A stretch of DNA of 64,000 nt from Saccharopolyspora indica (lineage in GTDB: Bacteria > Actinomycetota > Actinomycetes > Mycobacteriales > Pseudonocardiaceae), in assembly GCF_027853965.1 (NCBI RefSeq), contig NZ_JAQGLB010000005.1:310001-374000 (forward strand), read 5' to 3'. Made by a program: the position numbers and the translations under genes. The notes below the pieces were generated by a model. That model did not search any database and was not told the origin of the DNA. It worked only from the letters and a program-made list of their open reading frames with translations. Shown piece after piece: positions 25,050 to 34,295 of this stretch. Position 1 is the stretch's first letter. The number at the start of each line of letters is the position of its first letter.

Positions 25050-26318
25050 TTGACGACGGAGCAGGGCGAGCACGTGCTCATCGCGGCAGCGGGGTCCGTC
25101 GGCGACGTCGTCCCCTTCATCGGACTCGGCGTGCGGCTGCGCGACGCCGGGTTCCGGGTCAGCGTCGCCACCTACGAGCTGTTCGCCGGGCAAGTGCGCG
25201 AACAGGGCCTCGAATTCCAGCCGCTGCCCGGTGATCCGCAGGCCATGGACCGCTCCGAGGAGGGGCTGTCCTGGCAGGAGGGCGGTGCCGGGCTCAAGTC
25301 CACGCTGCAGTTCCTACGGATGATGGCCGAGCACATCCGCGAGCTCAACACCGGTCTGCTCGGCATCGCCCAGCAGGGCGCGGACGTGTTGCTGCTCAGC
25401 GGTTTCCTGTCCCTCGGCGGCTATCACATCGGCCGGGCGCTGGGCATCCCGAGCGCCGCGTTGAACCTTCAGCCGGTCGAGCCGACCGGCGACTATCCGC
25501 CGGTCGGGCTCCCGCAGCTGGGCCGGTGGGGCAACTCGGCGGCGTGGAGCGCGGTGGTCAAGCTCGGCACCGGTTCGCAGGCGAAACCGATCAAGCAGCT
25601 CAGGGCGGAGTTGGGGCTGCCGCCGGTGACCTACCGGACCGTGCGCTCGGAGCAGCGGGCACGGCGCTGGCCGCTGCTGTACGGCTTCAGCCCGCTGGTG
25701 TCGCCACGTGCTTCGGACTGGCGTCCCGGCGTCGAGGTCACGGGGTACTGGTGGCCCGTCCGGCGGCCGGGCCGGCAGCCGCCGCCGCAGCTCGTCGACT
25801 TCCTCCGAGCCGGGCCGCCACCGGTCTTCGTGGGCTTCGGCAGCCGGAGCTTCCGCGACAGCGAACGGATCACCGGGATCGTCACCGCGGCGCTGCGCCG
25901 GGCCGGGGTGCGCGGGGTCCTGCAGTCCGGCTGGGCCGGCCTGGACATCAGCCACGACGACGTCATCACCGTCGGCGAGGTGCCGCACGACTGGCTGTTC
26001 CCGCAGCTCGCCGCGGTCGTGCACCACGCGGGCGCCGGAACGACCGCGGCCGGGCTGCGCGCGGGAGTGCCTGCCATCGGTGTGCCGGTGATCGCCGACC
26101 AGTCCTTCTGGTGCTCCCGGATGGAAGCCCTCGGGATCAGCCCGGGGTCGGTGCCGCTCGGGAAGCTGACGCCGGAACGCCTGGCCGGCCTGATCCGCCG
26201 GGCGACCCAGGACGAAACCCACCGCCGCCGGGCCGCGCAGATCGGCCGCACGATCGCCGCCGAGGACGGCGCGGCACCGGTGATCCGAACCGTGCGGCGG
26301 CTCCTCCGCGACGCGTAG
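25050..26318 (+). CDS. GT1-family glycosyltransferase (UGT/MGT type)
   Basis: This is a 422-residue GT-B fold enzyme. The N-terminal domain shows VLIAAAGSVGDVVPFIGLGV, the acceptor-side Gly-rich start of sterol/macrolide glucosyltransferases. The C-terminal nucleotide-sugar domain has PPPVFVGFGSRSF and the signature VGEVPHDWLFPQLAAVVHHA, followed by GAGTTAAGLRAGVPAIGVPV and DQSFWCSRM. Such enzymes move a sugar from UDP- or TDP-sugar to lipids, macrolides or other small molecules. The start is a TTG with AGGGGG upstream. No biosynthetic genes are adjacent, so the role may be detoxifying glycosylation; the acceptor is unknown. Confidence 0.9.
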   Translation: MTTEQGEHVLIAAAGSVGDVVPFIGLGVRLRDAGFRVSVATYELFAGQVREQGLEFQPLPGDPQAMDRSEEGLSWQEGGAGLKSTLQFLRMMAEHIRELNTGLLGIAQQGADVLLLSGFLSLGGYHIGRALGIPSAALNLQPVEPTGDYPPVGLPQLGRWGNSAAWSAVVKLGTGSQAKPIKQLRAELGLPPVTYRTVRSEQRARRWPLLYGFSPLVSPRASDWRPGVEVTGYWWPVRRPGRQPPPQLVDFLRAGPPPVFVGFGSRSFRDSERITGIVTAALRRAGVRGVLQSGWAGLDISHDDVITVGEVPHDWLFPQLAAVVHHAGAGTTAAGLRAGVPAIGVPVIADQSFWCSRMEALGISPGSVPLGKLTPERLAGLIRRATQDETHRRRAAQIGRTIAAEDGAAPVIRTVRRLLRDA

Positions 26319-27116
26319 TCAGCTCAGGGCGGCGAAGGCGGCCCGGCCCAGCGCGGCGATGGCGTCGCAGGCCGGGCCGCCCCGGTAGGTGCTGAGGGAG
26401 CGCTCGTCGGTGAGCTCGTCGACCAGGACCGCGATCACCGCCTGCGGGCGGTCGGTGCCGAGCAGACCGACGTCGTGGCGCAGCCCGAGCAGCTCGCCGG
26501 TCTTGTTCCAGCAGTTCGCACCCACCGGCAGCAGCGCGGGCAGCCGGTCGCGGACCTGCTGCTCGGCCAGCACGCCCAGCGCGTGCTCGGTCAGCTCGGG
26601 TGGCAGCGCCGCTCCTCCGGCCAGCCGGTCGAGCACGCGGGCCTGGTCCAGCGCGGTCGTCTCGTTGCGGCCCGGCTCGTGGTGGTGCATCAGCCGCCGC
26701 TCGACGCGGGTGCCCGTGCAGCCCAGATCCGCCGCGCAGTCCCGGATCGCGGCGAAGCCGACCGCGTCGATCACCGCGTTGGTGGCGGCGTTGTCGCTGA
26801 TCACGACCATCAGCGTGAGCAGGTCGCGCAGCGAGAGCCGGTCGACGCTGCGCAACTGCCGGAGCAGCCCGGCGCCGCCGACGCGCTCCGCGGGCAGCTC
26901 CACCTGCTCGTCCAGCCCGATCCGCCCGGCCTGCACCGCTCGCAGCGCGCTGATCATGATCAGGACCTTGATCGTGCTGGCCGCGGGCACCACCCGCTCG
27001 GCACCGAGCAGCACCGGCTCCCGCTCGGCCAGGTCCCACGCCGCGAACCCGACGCGGCCCGGGAGCTCGGCCTGCGACAGCTCCGCCCGCAACCGCTCCG
27101 CGAATCCCACAACCAC
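26319..27116 (-). CDS. Class A beta-lactamase-fold serine hydrolase without signal peptide
   Basis: This 265-residue protein has every class A active-site motif: S47-T-I-K50, S107-D-N109, E147-PGR-N151 of the omega loop and K205-T-G207. It would normally hydrolyse beta-lactams. Unusually, no signal peptide precedes the fold (the N-terminus MVVGFAERLRAELSQAEL is amphipathic and charged), so the enzyme should be cytoplasmic. It is the third gene of a permease operon, eight bases after the second transporter. Together these features suggest hydrolysis of an imported amide or ester rather than secreted resistance. GTG at 27110 is an alternative start with better ribosome-binding-site spacing. Confidence 0.88.
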   Translation of the reverse strand: MVVGFAERLRAELSQAELPGRVGFAAWDLAEREPVLLGAERVVPAASTIKVLIMISALRAVQAGRIGLDEQVELPAERVGGAGLLRQLRSVDRLSLRDLLTLMVVISDNAATNAVIDAVGFAAIRDCAADLGCTGTRVERRLMHHHEPGRNETTALDQARVLDRLAGGAALPPELTEHALGVLAEQQVRDRLPALLPVGANCWNKTGELLGLRHDVGLLGTDRPQAVIAVLVDELTDERSLSTYRGGPACDAIAALGRAAFAALS

Positions 27117-27123
27117 GCTCCCA

Positions 27124-28494
27124 TCAGACGAGGACCAGGAACAGCACGGCGAACAGCGCCAGGTTGGCGACCATGATCGCCCAGCCGTTGTACATCATCA
27201 TCCGCAGGTTGCGGGAGCGCGCCAGCCCCATCTGCCCGATCATGTCCGGTCCGGGGAACGGCCCGAACCAGTCGATCTGCGACGAGCCCAGCAGCACCGC
27301 GGCCCACGCGCCCGGCGGAACACCCACCGCGGCCAGCGCAGGCCCGAACAGCTTCTGCAGCAGCACCACCTGCGCCACCGCCGCACCGGAGATGCCCAGC
27401 CATCCCACCAGCAGCACGATCATGCAGAACACCCACGGCCCGACGCCGTCGAGCGTCGGTGCCATCAGGTTCTGCAGCGCGTCGTAGGCGCCGGACTTCT
27501 CCAACAGCTCCAGCATCGGGTTGAGCAGCCAGAACAGCAGGAACAACCACAGCAGCGGCTGCGCGCCGCGGTACATCGCCTGCAGCGCCGCGCTCGGCGG
27601 CATGCGCCCGAGCAGCGCGGTCACCGCGGCGCTGACCGGCATCACGATCAGCACGTAGGTGTAGCTCGCCTGGAACACGATGCCCAGCACCACCAGAACC
27701 GCCATGCTGCCGAGGAACCCGGCCATCGCCCGCTTCGCCGCGACCGGTGCGCGATCCTGGTCTTCGGCCACCTCGTCCGGGTAGGCCTCGGTGCCCTCGG
27801 TCCGCCGCTGGATCCAGTGCGACATGCCGAGGCCGGTCAGCCAGACCACGACGGCCATCGGGATCCCGGCGTGGAGCAGGTAGTCGCCGTAGCCGAGCTG
27901 CGCCGCGCCCATGATGGTGACCACCGGCGGCGTGAACGGGCCGGTGACCAGGCCCGCGGCCGTGCCCGCGTGCAGCATCGCGGCCATCGACGGCGGAGTC
28001 AGCCGCAGCGCGGCGGCGATCGGCAGCACGATCGGCACCAGCAGCGCGCTGGCCCCGGACAGCGTGCCGAGGGCGGCGGCGAGCAGCGTCGCCGAGGCCA
28101 TCACCCCGATCCGGAACCGCAGCCGAGTGCTGATCCCGATCCCGTGCAGCACGCCGCGGACCATGGTCGCGGCCGCGCCGGTCTCCGTGACGACGCGGCC
28201 GAGACCGCCGCCGAGCAGCACGATCAGCCCGACGACGGCGATGAACGAGCCCAGCGACTCGGCCATCAGCTCGCCCAGCTCCAGCGGTGCGGTCCCGGTC
28301 TGCAGGGCCGCGACGACGAGCGCACCGAGCGTCGCGAGCACGATGTCGACGTCGAGCAGCACCAGGATCGCGTACACCACGATCGGCGTGAGGCCCCACA
28401 GCGTTCCCGCCGAGCCGGTCAGCAGCAGCACCACCGCCGCGACCAGCGCGGCCCCGAAGACACCGGCCGCGGCCCGCGGCTTCCACCCGGTCAT
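27124..28494 (-). CDS. NhaC/ion-transporter-superfamily permease
   Basis: This is a 456-residue polytopic membrane protein with about 11-12 hydrophobic segments. Repeated blocks such as GLIVLLGGGLGRVVTETGAA, ALLVPIVLPIAAALRL and the pore-like TAAGLVTGPFTPPVVTIMGA resemble Na+/H+ antiporter NhaC and related carboxylate or amino-acid exchangers of the ion-transporter superfamily. The ATG overlaps the APC permease stop (ATGA), so the two permeases are made from one message and may serve the same substrate pair. Specificity cannot be read from the sequence. Confidence 0.8.
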   Translation of the reverse strand: MTGWKPRAAAGVFGAALVAAVVLLLTGSAGTLWGLTPIVVYAILVLLDVDIVLATLGALVVAALQTGTAPLELGELMAESLGSFIAVVGLIVLLGGGLGRVVTETGAAATMVRGVLHGIGISTRLRFRIGVMASATLLAAALGTLSGASALLVPIVLPIAAALRLTPPSMAAMLHAGTAAGLVTGPFTPPVVTIMGAAQLGYGDYLLHAGIPMAVVVWLTGLGMSHWIQRRTEGTEAYPDEVAEDQDRAPVAAKRAMAGFLGSMAVLVVLGIVFQASYTYVLIVMPVSAAVTALLGRMPPSAALQAMYRGAQPLLWLFLLFWLLNPMLELLEKSGAYDALQNLMAPTLDGVGPWVFCMIVLLVGWLGISGAAVAQVVLLQKLFGPALAAVGVPPGAWAAVLLGSSQIDWFGPFPGPDMIGQMGLARSRNLRMMMYNGWAIMVANLALFAVLFLVLV

Positions 28495-29963
28495 CGGCCG
28501 GGCTCGTCGAGCGAGCTGAGGTCGGCCGAGCCGCCGGGCATCACCCGGCGGGTGCTGCGGTAGCTGTAGAGCGCGTAGACCAGCAGTCCGAGCAGCAGCC
28601 AGCCCGCGAAGCGCAGCCAGGTCTCGGCGGCCAGGAACGACATCAGCCAGGCGGAGAACAGCACGCCCAGCACCGGCACCACCGGCATGCCCGGGCAGCG
28701 GAACCCGCGCGGCAGATCGGGCCTGCGGTAGCGCAGCACCACGACCGCGGCGCAGACCAGCACGAAGGCGAACAGCACGCCGATGTTGGTCAGCTCGGCG
28801 GCCTCCTGCACCGGCAGCAGGCCGGCCAGCACGGCCGAGACGATGCCGAGGATCCAGGTCGCCCGGTGCGGCACGCGGCGCACCGGGTGCAGCTCGCCGA
28901 ACCACTTCGGCATCAGCCCGTCGCGGCTGAGCGCGTACCACAGCCGGGACGCGCCCATCATGAACGAGAAGCTGACGGTGACGATGCCCAGCACCGCTCC
29001 GACGGCGATCACCACCGCCACGCCGGACATCCCCACGCTGGCGAACGCGCTGGAGAACCCGCTGTCCGGGTCGACCTGGTCGTAGGACACCATGCCGGTG
29101 AGCACGATGCAGGCGCCGACGTAGAGCACCATCGAGATGGCCAGCGAGAGCATCATGGCCTTGGGCAGCAGCTTGCGGGCCTCGACGGATTCCTCCGCCG
29201 CGGTGGACAGCGCGTCGTAGCCGAACACCGCGAAGAACACCGTCGCCGCACCGGTGACCGCGCCGCCCCAGCCGAACGGCGCGAACGGCGTCAGGTTCCC
29301 GAAGTCCACCTTGGACAGACCGACCACGACGACCAGCAGCACCACCGCGATCTTCACCACCGTGAGCACCACGTCGACCTTCGCCGAGGTCTTGGTGCCG
29401 CGGTTGAGCAGCCAGGCCACGCCGAGGCAGATCAGCATCGCGATCAGGTCCACCCGGTGGCCCTCGCCGGTGCCGGGCGCGCCGAGCATCCACACCGGCA
29501 GCTGGAGCCCGACCGACTCCAGCAGGAACCCGGCGTAGCCGGACATGCCGATGGACACCGTCGCGACGATGGCGGTGTACTCCAGCAGCAGGTCCCAGCC
29601 GATGATCCAGCCGACGACCTCGCCGAGCACGGCGGCGGCGTAGGTGTAGGACGAACCGGCGCGCGGCACCATCCCGGCGAACTCGGCGTAGGCGAAGGCC
29701 GCGCACAGCGAAGCCGCCCCGGCGATGAGGAACGACACGAGCACGGCGGGCCCGGCGACGTCCCGCGCCACGGCACCGGCCAGGCTGAAGATCCCGGCGC
29801 CGATGATGGCCCCGACGCCGATCATGGTCAGCTGCGGCAGCCCGAGCACCCGCAGCATCCGCCGGTCGGTCTGCTCCTCGGGTTTCGGGACGGTGCGGCG
29901 GAAGATGCCGTTCGGCCCGGTGCCGAACAGCGACCCACCCGTCGCGGTAGTCTCATCGCGCAT
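28491..29963 (-). CDS. APC-family amino-acid permease
   Basis: This 490-residue membrane protein has 12 hydrophobic segments and belongs to the amino acid-polyamine-organocation family, cationic-amino-acid-transporter branch. The first helix has the substrate-binding IGVGAIIGAGIFSLAG motif. Helix 3 follows with FAYAEFAGMVPRAGSSYTYA, and helix 6 contains FFAVFGYDALSTAAEE. The RRMLRVLGLPQLTMIG N-terminus is typical of the family. The ATG has GAGGT upstream. It is the first gene of an operon with the NhaC-like permease and the serine hydrolase. The ornithine-cyclodeaminase-like gene lies 240 bp upstream on the same strand, separated by palindromic element D. Amino-acid import is likely. Confidence 0.92.
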   Translation of the reverse strand: MRDETTATGGSLFGTGPNGIFRRTVPKPEEQTDRRMLRVLGLPQLTMIGVGAIIGAGIFSLAGAVARDVAGPAVLVSFLIAGAASLCAAFAYAEFAGMVPRAGSSYTYAAAVLGEVVGWIIGWDLLLEYTAIVATVSIGMSGYAGFLLESVGLQLPVWMLGAPGTGEGHRVDLIAMLICLGVAWLLNRGTKTSAKVDVVLTVVKIAVVLLVVVVGLSKVDFGNLTPFAPFGWGGAVTGAATVFFAVFGYDALSTAAEESVEARKLLPKAMMLSLAISMVLYVGACIVLTGMVSYDQVDPDSGFSSAFASVGMSGVAVVIAVGAVLGIVTVSFSFMMGASRLWYALSRDGLMPKWFGELHPVRRVPHRATWILGIVSAVLAGLLPVQEAAELTNIGVLFAFVLVCAAVVVLRYRRPDLPRGFRCPGMPVVPVLGVLFSAWLMSFLAAETWLRFAGWLLLGLLVYALYSYRSTRRVMPGGSADLSSLDEPGR

Positions 29964-30114
29964 GAGTACCTCCCCGCGAGCTGCGCCGGATGCGCTAGCG
30001 ATGCCGGGATGATCGTCGGTGGAACGGACCCGGGAAAGACGCCGAAGCGAGCGGATGCCTTCCCCTGAGCCCCAGCGGATCTTCAGCTGGTGGCAGTCCG
30101 GCGAACGAGCCGTG

Positions 30115-30194
30115 GTTTCCGCTGGTGGTAGCCCGTGAGTGTTTTGTGGTGCCATAGCCCCTCAAACCGCTCACGGCTCCTGAACAGCGGAAAC
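30115..30194. repeat. Dispersed palindromic element, copy D
   Basis: This is the clearest full-length copy. Outer arms GTTTCCGCTG (30115-30124) and CAGCGGAAAC (30185-30194) are perfect complements, with an imperfect inner stem CCCGTGAGTGTTTTG facing CAAACCGCTCACGG and CCATAG in the loop. It lies six bases past the cyclodeaminase stop and may terminate it. Confidence 0.85.
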
Positions 30195-30199
30195 GGAGC

Positions 30200-31138
30200 T
30201 CAGAGGGTGCCGAGGACGGCATGCGCCGCGGCGGCGTCCTGGACGCCCAGGCCGACGCTGTTGTAGAACACGACCTCCGCCGCGTCGCGGCGCCCCGGCG
30301 CCGCTCCGAGGAGCACCTCGCCCAGCGCTCGCAGCCGCTCGCGCGCGATGTCTCCGCGCTCCAGCGCTCCGGCGATCGGCCCCGCGTGCGCCGCGGCCGC
30401 GCCGACTTCGTCGACGACGACCGCTCCGGCGCGCCGCACCAGCTCCGCGTCCACCTCGCACCGGTGGTGCTCGAAGCTGCCCACGCTGATCACGGTCGCT
30501 CCCGCCGCTACCGCGGCGGTCGGCACGACCGGCTCCGCGCTCAGGGTGCACGCGGCGATCAGCGGCGCTTCGCGCACCGCTTCCTCGGCGCTCGCCACCG
30601 CTCGCACCGGCAGCCCCAGCTCCGCCGCCAGCTCCGCGGCCGCCGCTTCGCGCCGCGCCGCGTCGCGGCTGAAGATCCGCACTTCGCGCAGCTGCCGCAC
30701 GCGCGCTATCGCGCGCACGTGGGCGCGAGCCTGCACGCCGGAGCCGAGGATCGCGAGCTCGTCGGCGTCCGGCAGCGCCAGGGCGTCCGCGGCGACGGCG
30801 CTGCCGGCGGCGGTGCGGGTCTCGGTGAGGGCGGCGGCCTGCATCGTGGCCACGAGCCGGCCGGTCACCGGATCCATGACCAGGACCGTCCCCGAGATCG
30901 TGGGCAGCCCGCGCCCGGCGTTGCCGGGGTGCACCGCGACGATCTTGCTCACCGCGCCGTGCCGGGGCGAAAGGCGGCACAGGTAGCTGAGCGCGGTGTC
31001 GTCACCGGTGCGGATGCCGACCTTGTCGGCCAGCTGCGCCTCACCCCGGGCGAGTGCTTCGAACGCCACCCGCTGCGAGCTGATCGCGACGTCCACGTCC
31101 AGCGCCGCGGCGACCTCGGCATCGCTCCACATCCTCAT
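30200..31138 (-). CDS. Ornithine cyclodeaminase / mu-crystallin family protein
   Basis: This 312-residue NAD(P)-dependent enzyme has the family order: an N-terminal substrate region with the conserved Lys (ADKVGIRTGDD), the KIVAVHPGNAGRGLPTISGT segment, then the Rossmann core LAILGSGVQARAHVRAI and VISVGSFEHHRCEVDAELV. The family covers ornithine cyclodeaminase, alanine dehydrogenase and ketimine (piperideine-2-carboxylate) reductase. The next upstream, divergent genes encode an ALDH and an FAD amine oxidase, so a ketimine reductase acting in pipecolate/lysine metabolism is an attractive but unproven reading. The start is placed at the ATG at 31138; a GTG at 31156 is also in frame. Confidence 0.85.
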   Translation of the reverse strand: MRMWSDAEVAAALDVDVAISSQRVAFEALARGEAQLADKVGIRTGDDTALSYLCRLSPRHGAVSKIVAVHPGNAGRGLPTISGTVLVMDPVTGRLVATMQAAALTETRTAAGSAVAADALALPDADELAILGSGVQARAHVRAIARVRQLREVRIFSRDAARREAAAAELAAELGLPVRAVASAEEAVREAPLIAACTLSAEPVVPTAAVAAGATVISVGSFEHHRCEVDAELVRRAGAVVVDEVGAAAAHAGPIAGALERGDIARERLRALGEVLLGAAPGRRDAAEVVFYNSVGLGVQDAAAAHAVLGTL

Positions 31139-31476
31139 GCGCGACCACGCTGCCACCCGCTGCGGCGAAGATCAACGCACCGAGCTCGCGGAGGCGGTTC
31201 CGATGGGCACCATTCCGTTGTTGCCCCAGGAACACCTGACACGCGCCGGTGTGTCGGGCACCGGATGCACCGGTGCCGCGCGGTTTCGGTCGAAGCTGGT
31301 GGGGCGCGACGGCGAGACGCAGGGTTGCTGGTGCTCAGGCGGAGGAGAAATCACTCTCCTGATTCTCCGCGAACGCCCCACCGACGAACTACCGTGAGCC
31401 GTGCGACGACGGTGGCGCGCGGCACACACCGCCGCGGCACCGCTGGACATCGAGACGTTCGAGCAGGAAGAGGTGC
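31139..31476. other. Divergent promoter region
   Basis: This is 338 bp between the cyclodeaminase-like gene and the ALDH operon. Forward and reverse frames crossing it show no family motif. No strong palindrome was noticed. It presumably holds both promoters, with control perhaps by the LysR regulator at 35600. Confidence 0.4.
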
Positions 31477-33060
31477 ATGTCGGTGCAGTCGACGTTGAGC
31501 TCCGTGATCGGTCCGGACGCCCCGGCGCGGGTCGACGGCGGGGGCGAGTACCTCTCGCGCAACCCGGCGAACCTGGACGACGTCGTCGCCGAGGTCTCGC
31601 TCGGTGGGCCCGAGGTGCTGCCCGCCGCCACCGAGCAGGCTCAGCGCGCGCAGCGCGAGTGGGCGCAGGTGCCCGCGCCGGTGCGCGGGCGCGTGATCGC
31701 CGGGCTGGGCCGGTTGGTGGAGGCGAACAAGGAATCCCTGGCGCGGCTGGTGACGCGCGAGATCGGCAAGCCCTACGCCGAGGCGCTGGGCGAGGTCCAG
31801 GAGATCATCGACACCTGCGACTTCTTCCTGGGCGAGGGGCGGCGGCTCTACGGGCAGACGGTGCCCTCGGAGATGCCGGACAAGCAGCTGTTCACCTTCC
31901 GCGTGCCGGTGGGCGTCGCCGTGGTGATCACCGCGGGCAACTTCCCCGTCGCGGTCCCGTCCTGGTACCTGGTGCCCGCGCTGCTGTGCGGCAACGCCGT
32001 GGTGTGGAAGCCCGCCGAGTACGCCGCCGGTGCCGCCCGCGCGCTCGCCGAGCTGGCCTGGCGGGCCGGGGTGCCCAAGGGCGTGCTGAACCTGGTCTAC
32101 GCCGACGGCGAGTCGACCTTCAAGGGTCTGGAGACCGCGCTCGCGGCGGGCACCGTCAACAAGGTCGGGTTCACCGGTTCCAGCGCGGTGGGCTCGGAGG
32201 TCGGCGCGCTGTGCGGCCGGTACCTGCAGAGCCCGTGCCTGGAGCTGGGCGGCAAGAACCCGATGATCGTCGCGCCGGACGCCGAGCTGGACCTGGCGGT
32301 GGAGGGCGCGCTGTTCTCCGGCTGGGGCACCGCCGGGCAGCGCTGCACCTCGCTGGGCAACCTGATCGTGCACCGGGACGTGCACGACGAGTTCGTCAAC
32401 CGGCTCGACGCGGCGCTGCGCGCGGCGACCATCGGCGACCCGAGCGGTGACGTGCTCTACGGGCCGATGCTGGACCAGAAGTTCGCCGACAACTTCGAGA
32501 ACATCCTCGGCGAGATCCGCGACCACCACACCGTGCTCGGTTCCGAGTCGGTCGGGCGGATCACCGAATCCGCACCGCGCAAGGGCTTCCACGGCGACCC
32601 GTCGACCGGCCTGTACTACCACCCGGTGCTGCTGGACGGGCTGCGCCCGGACGACCACGTCTTCCGCAACGAGACCTTCGGGCCGATCGTCGGCGTGAGC
32701 ACCTACGAGACGCTGGAGGAGGCGATCGAGCTGGGCAACGCCCCGGGCTACGGGCTGTCCGCGGCGATCTACACCACCGACCCGGCCACCGCGTTCCGGT
32801 TCCGGCAGGGCATCGGCGCGGGCATGGTCAGCGTGAACAACTCCACCTCCGGCGCCGAGGCGCACCTGCCGTTCGGCGGCAACGGCAAGTCCGGCAACGG
32901 CAGCCGCCAGTCCGGTGTGTGGGTGCTCGACCAGTTCACCCGCTGGCAGTCGTTGAACTGGGACTTCTCCGGCAAGCTGCAGAAGGCCCAGATGGACGTC
33001 GACACCGTGGAGCCGGAGCTCGACTTCACGCTGCCACCCGAACTCGGCGGTGCCCGGTGA
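31477..33060 (+). CDS. Aldehyde dehydrogenase (aminoadipate-semialdehyde type?)
   Basis: This 527-residue NAD(P)-dependent dehydrogenase carries the catalytic Glu256 in CLELGGKNP and Cys290 in GTAGQRCTSLGN, plus TAGNFPVAVPSW and GFTGSSAVG for cofactor binding. The QRCTS active site, and the FGPIVGVSTYETLEEAIEL and PFGGNGKSGNGSR C-terminal blocks, recall piperideine-6-carboxylate/2-aminoadipate-semialdehyde dehydrogenases and related amino-acid-derived aldehyde oxidisers. The ATG has AGGAAGAGG upstream. The stop overlaps the FAD oxidase start (GTGA), so aldehyde formation and removal are coupled. Substrate inferred only from neighbours. Confidence 0.88.
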   Translation: MSVQSTLSSVIGPDAPARVDGGGEYLSRNPANLDDVVAEVSLGGPEVLPAATEQAQRAQREWAQVPAPVRGRVIAGLGRLVEANKESLARLVTREIGKPYAEALGEVQEIIDTCDFFLGEGRRLYGQTVPSEMPDKQLFTFRVPVGVAVVITAGNFPVAVPSWYLVPALLCGNAVVWKPAEYAAGAARALAELAWRAGVPKGVLNLVYADGESTFKGLETALAAGTVNKVGFTGSSAVGSEVGALCGRYLQSPCLELGGKNPMIVAPDAELDLAVEGALFSGWGTAGQRCTSLGNLIVHRDVHDEFVNRLDAALRAATIGDPSGDVLYGPMLDQKFADNFENILGEIRDHHTVLGSESVGRITESAPRKGFHGDPSTGLYYHPVLLDGLRPDDHVFRNETFGPIVGVSTYETLEEAIELGNAPGYGLSAAIYTTDPATAFRFRQGIGAGMVSVNNSTSGAEAHLPFGGNGKSGNGSRQSGVWVLDQFTRWQSLNWDFSGKLQKAQMDVDTVEPELDFTLPPELGGAR

Positions 33061-34205
33061 CGCTGCCGGGCAGCGCCGAGGTCGTCGTGATCGGCGGCGG
33101 GGTGGTGGGCGTGAGCACCGCCTTCCACCTCGCCGAGGCCGGCGTGCAGGTGCTGCTGCTGGAGCGCGACGAGCTCGGTTCGGGCAGCACCTGCAAGGCC
33201 GCCGGCGGTGTCCGGGCGCAGTTCTCCGACCCGGTCAACATCGAGCTCGGCCAGCGCAGCCTGCGCGCGTTCGAGGATTTCGCGCGCAGACCCGGCGGGG
33301 AGATCGACCTCAAGCAGCACGGCTACCTGTTCCTGCTGTCGGACCCCGCGGACGTCGCGGCGTTCGAGGACGGTGTCCGGCTGCAGAACGAGTTCGGGGT
33401 GCCGAGCCGGATGCTGACCGTCGCCGAGGCCTGCGAGCTCTCGCCGTACGCGGTGCCCGACGGGCTGCTGGCCGCTGCCTTCTCCCCCACCGACGGCCAC
33501 TGCACGCCGGAGGCCGTGGTGCAGGGGTACGCGCAGGCCGCCCGGCGGCACGGTGCGGTGATCCGGCGGCACTGCGCGGTCACCGGGATCGACGTCTCGG
33601 GCGGGCAGATCACCGCCGTGCGCACCGAGCAGGGACCGGTGGCGACCTCCACCGTGGTGTGCGCCGCGGGGGCGTGGTCGGCGTCGGTCGGCGAGTTCGC
33701 CGGGGTCGAGCTGCCGGTGCGCCCGCTGCGGCGGCAGATCCTGGTCACCGAACCGGTGCCGGACCTGCCACCGCGGCTGCCGTTCACCATCGACTTCGCC
33801 ACCAGCTTCTACTTCCACGACGAAGGCCCCGGCCTGCTCATCGGCATGTCCGACCCCGACGAGGAGTACGGGTTCGACCTGCGCACCGACGACCGCTGGC
33901 TGGACAGGCTCTCCGCGGCGGTGGCCCGGCGTGCGCCCCGATTAGCCGAGGTGGGCGTGGCGCACGGCTGGGCCGGGCTCTACGAGATCACGCCCGACCA
34001 CAACGCCCTGGTCGGCGAGGCCGACGGGCCGGGCCGGTTCCTCTACGCCACCGGGTTCTCCGGGCACGGGTTCCTGCAGGGGCCCGCCATCGGCGAGGTG
34101 CTGCGCGACCTCGTGCTGGGCCGCCGCCCGGTCGTCGACGTCTCGGCGCTGGACGTGCGCCGGTTCGCCACCGCCGAGATCCGCCCCGAGCACAACTGCG
34201 TCTGA
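33057..34205 (+). CDS. FAD-dependent amine/amino-acid oxidase (DAO family)
   Basis: This 382-residue flavoprotein belongs to the D-amino-acid oxidase/sarcosine oxidase beta superfamily. The FAD Rossmann motif VVVIGGGVVGVSTAFHLAE is at the N-terminus. GSTCKAAGGVRAQFSDPVN follows, and the C-terminus has YATGFSGHGFLQGPAIGEVL, which contacts the isoalloxazine and substrate carboxylate. No signal peptide is present. Related enzymes oxidise sarcosine, pipecolate (AmaA type), glycine or D-amino acids to imines. The GTG overlaps the ALDH stop by four bases. A pipecolate- or amine-oxidising step feeding the ALDH is plausible. It may need no partner subunit. Confidence 0.87.
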   Translation: MTLPGSAEVVVIGGGVVGVSTAFHLAEAGVQVLLLERDELGSGSTCKAAGGVRAQFSDPVNIELGQRSLRAFEDFARRPGGEIDLKQHGYLFLLSDPADVAAFEDGVRLQNEFGVPSRMLTVAEACELSPYAVPDGLLAAAFSPTDGHCTPEAVVQGYAQAARRHGAVIRRHCAVTGIDVSGGQITAVRTEQGPVATSTVVCAAGAWSASVGEFAGVELPVRPLRRQILVTEPVPDLPPRLPFTIDFATSFYFHDEGPGLLIGMSDPDEEYGFDLRTDDRWLDRLSAAVARRAPRLAEVGVAHGWAGLYEITPDHNALVGEADGPGRFLYATGFSGHGFLQGPAIGEVLRDLVLGRRPVVDVSALDVRRFATAEIRPEHNCV

Positions 34206-34295
34206 CCGGCCGCGATGTCACCGGGAATCGCGCGTCGCATCGCTGCGGAGGCGTTGCCGCAGAACAATTTCCGCATTCTCCGAAGGAGCGCGAAC

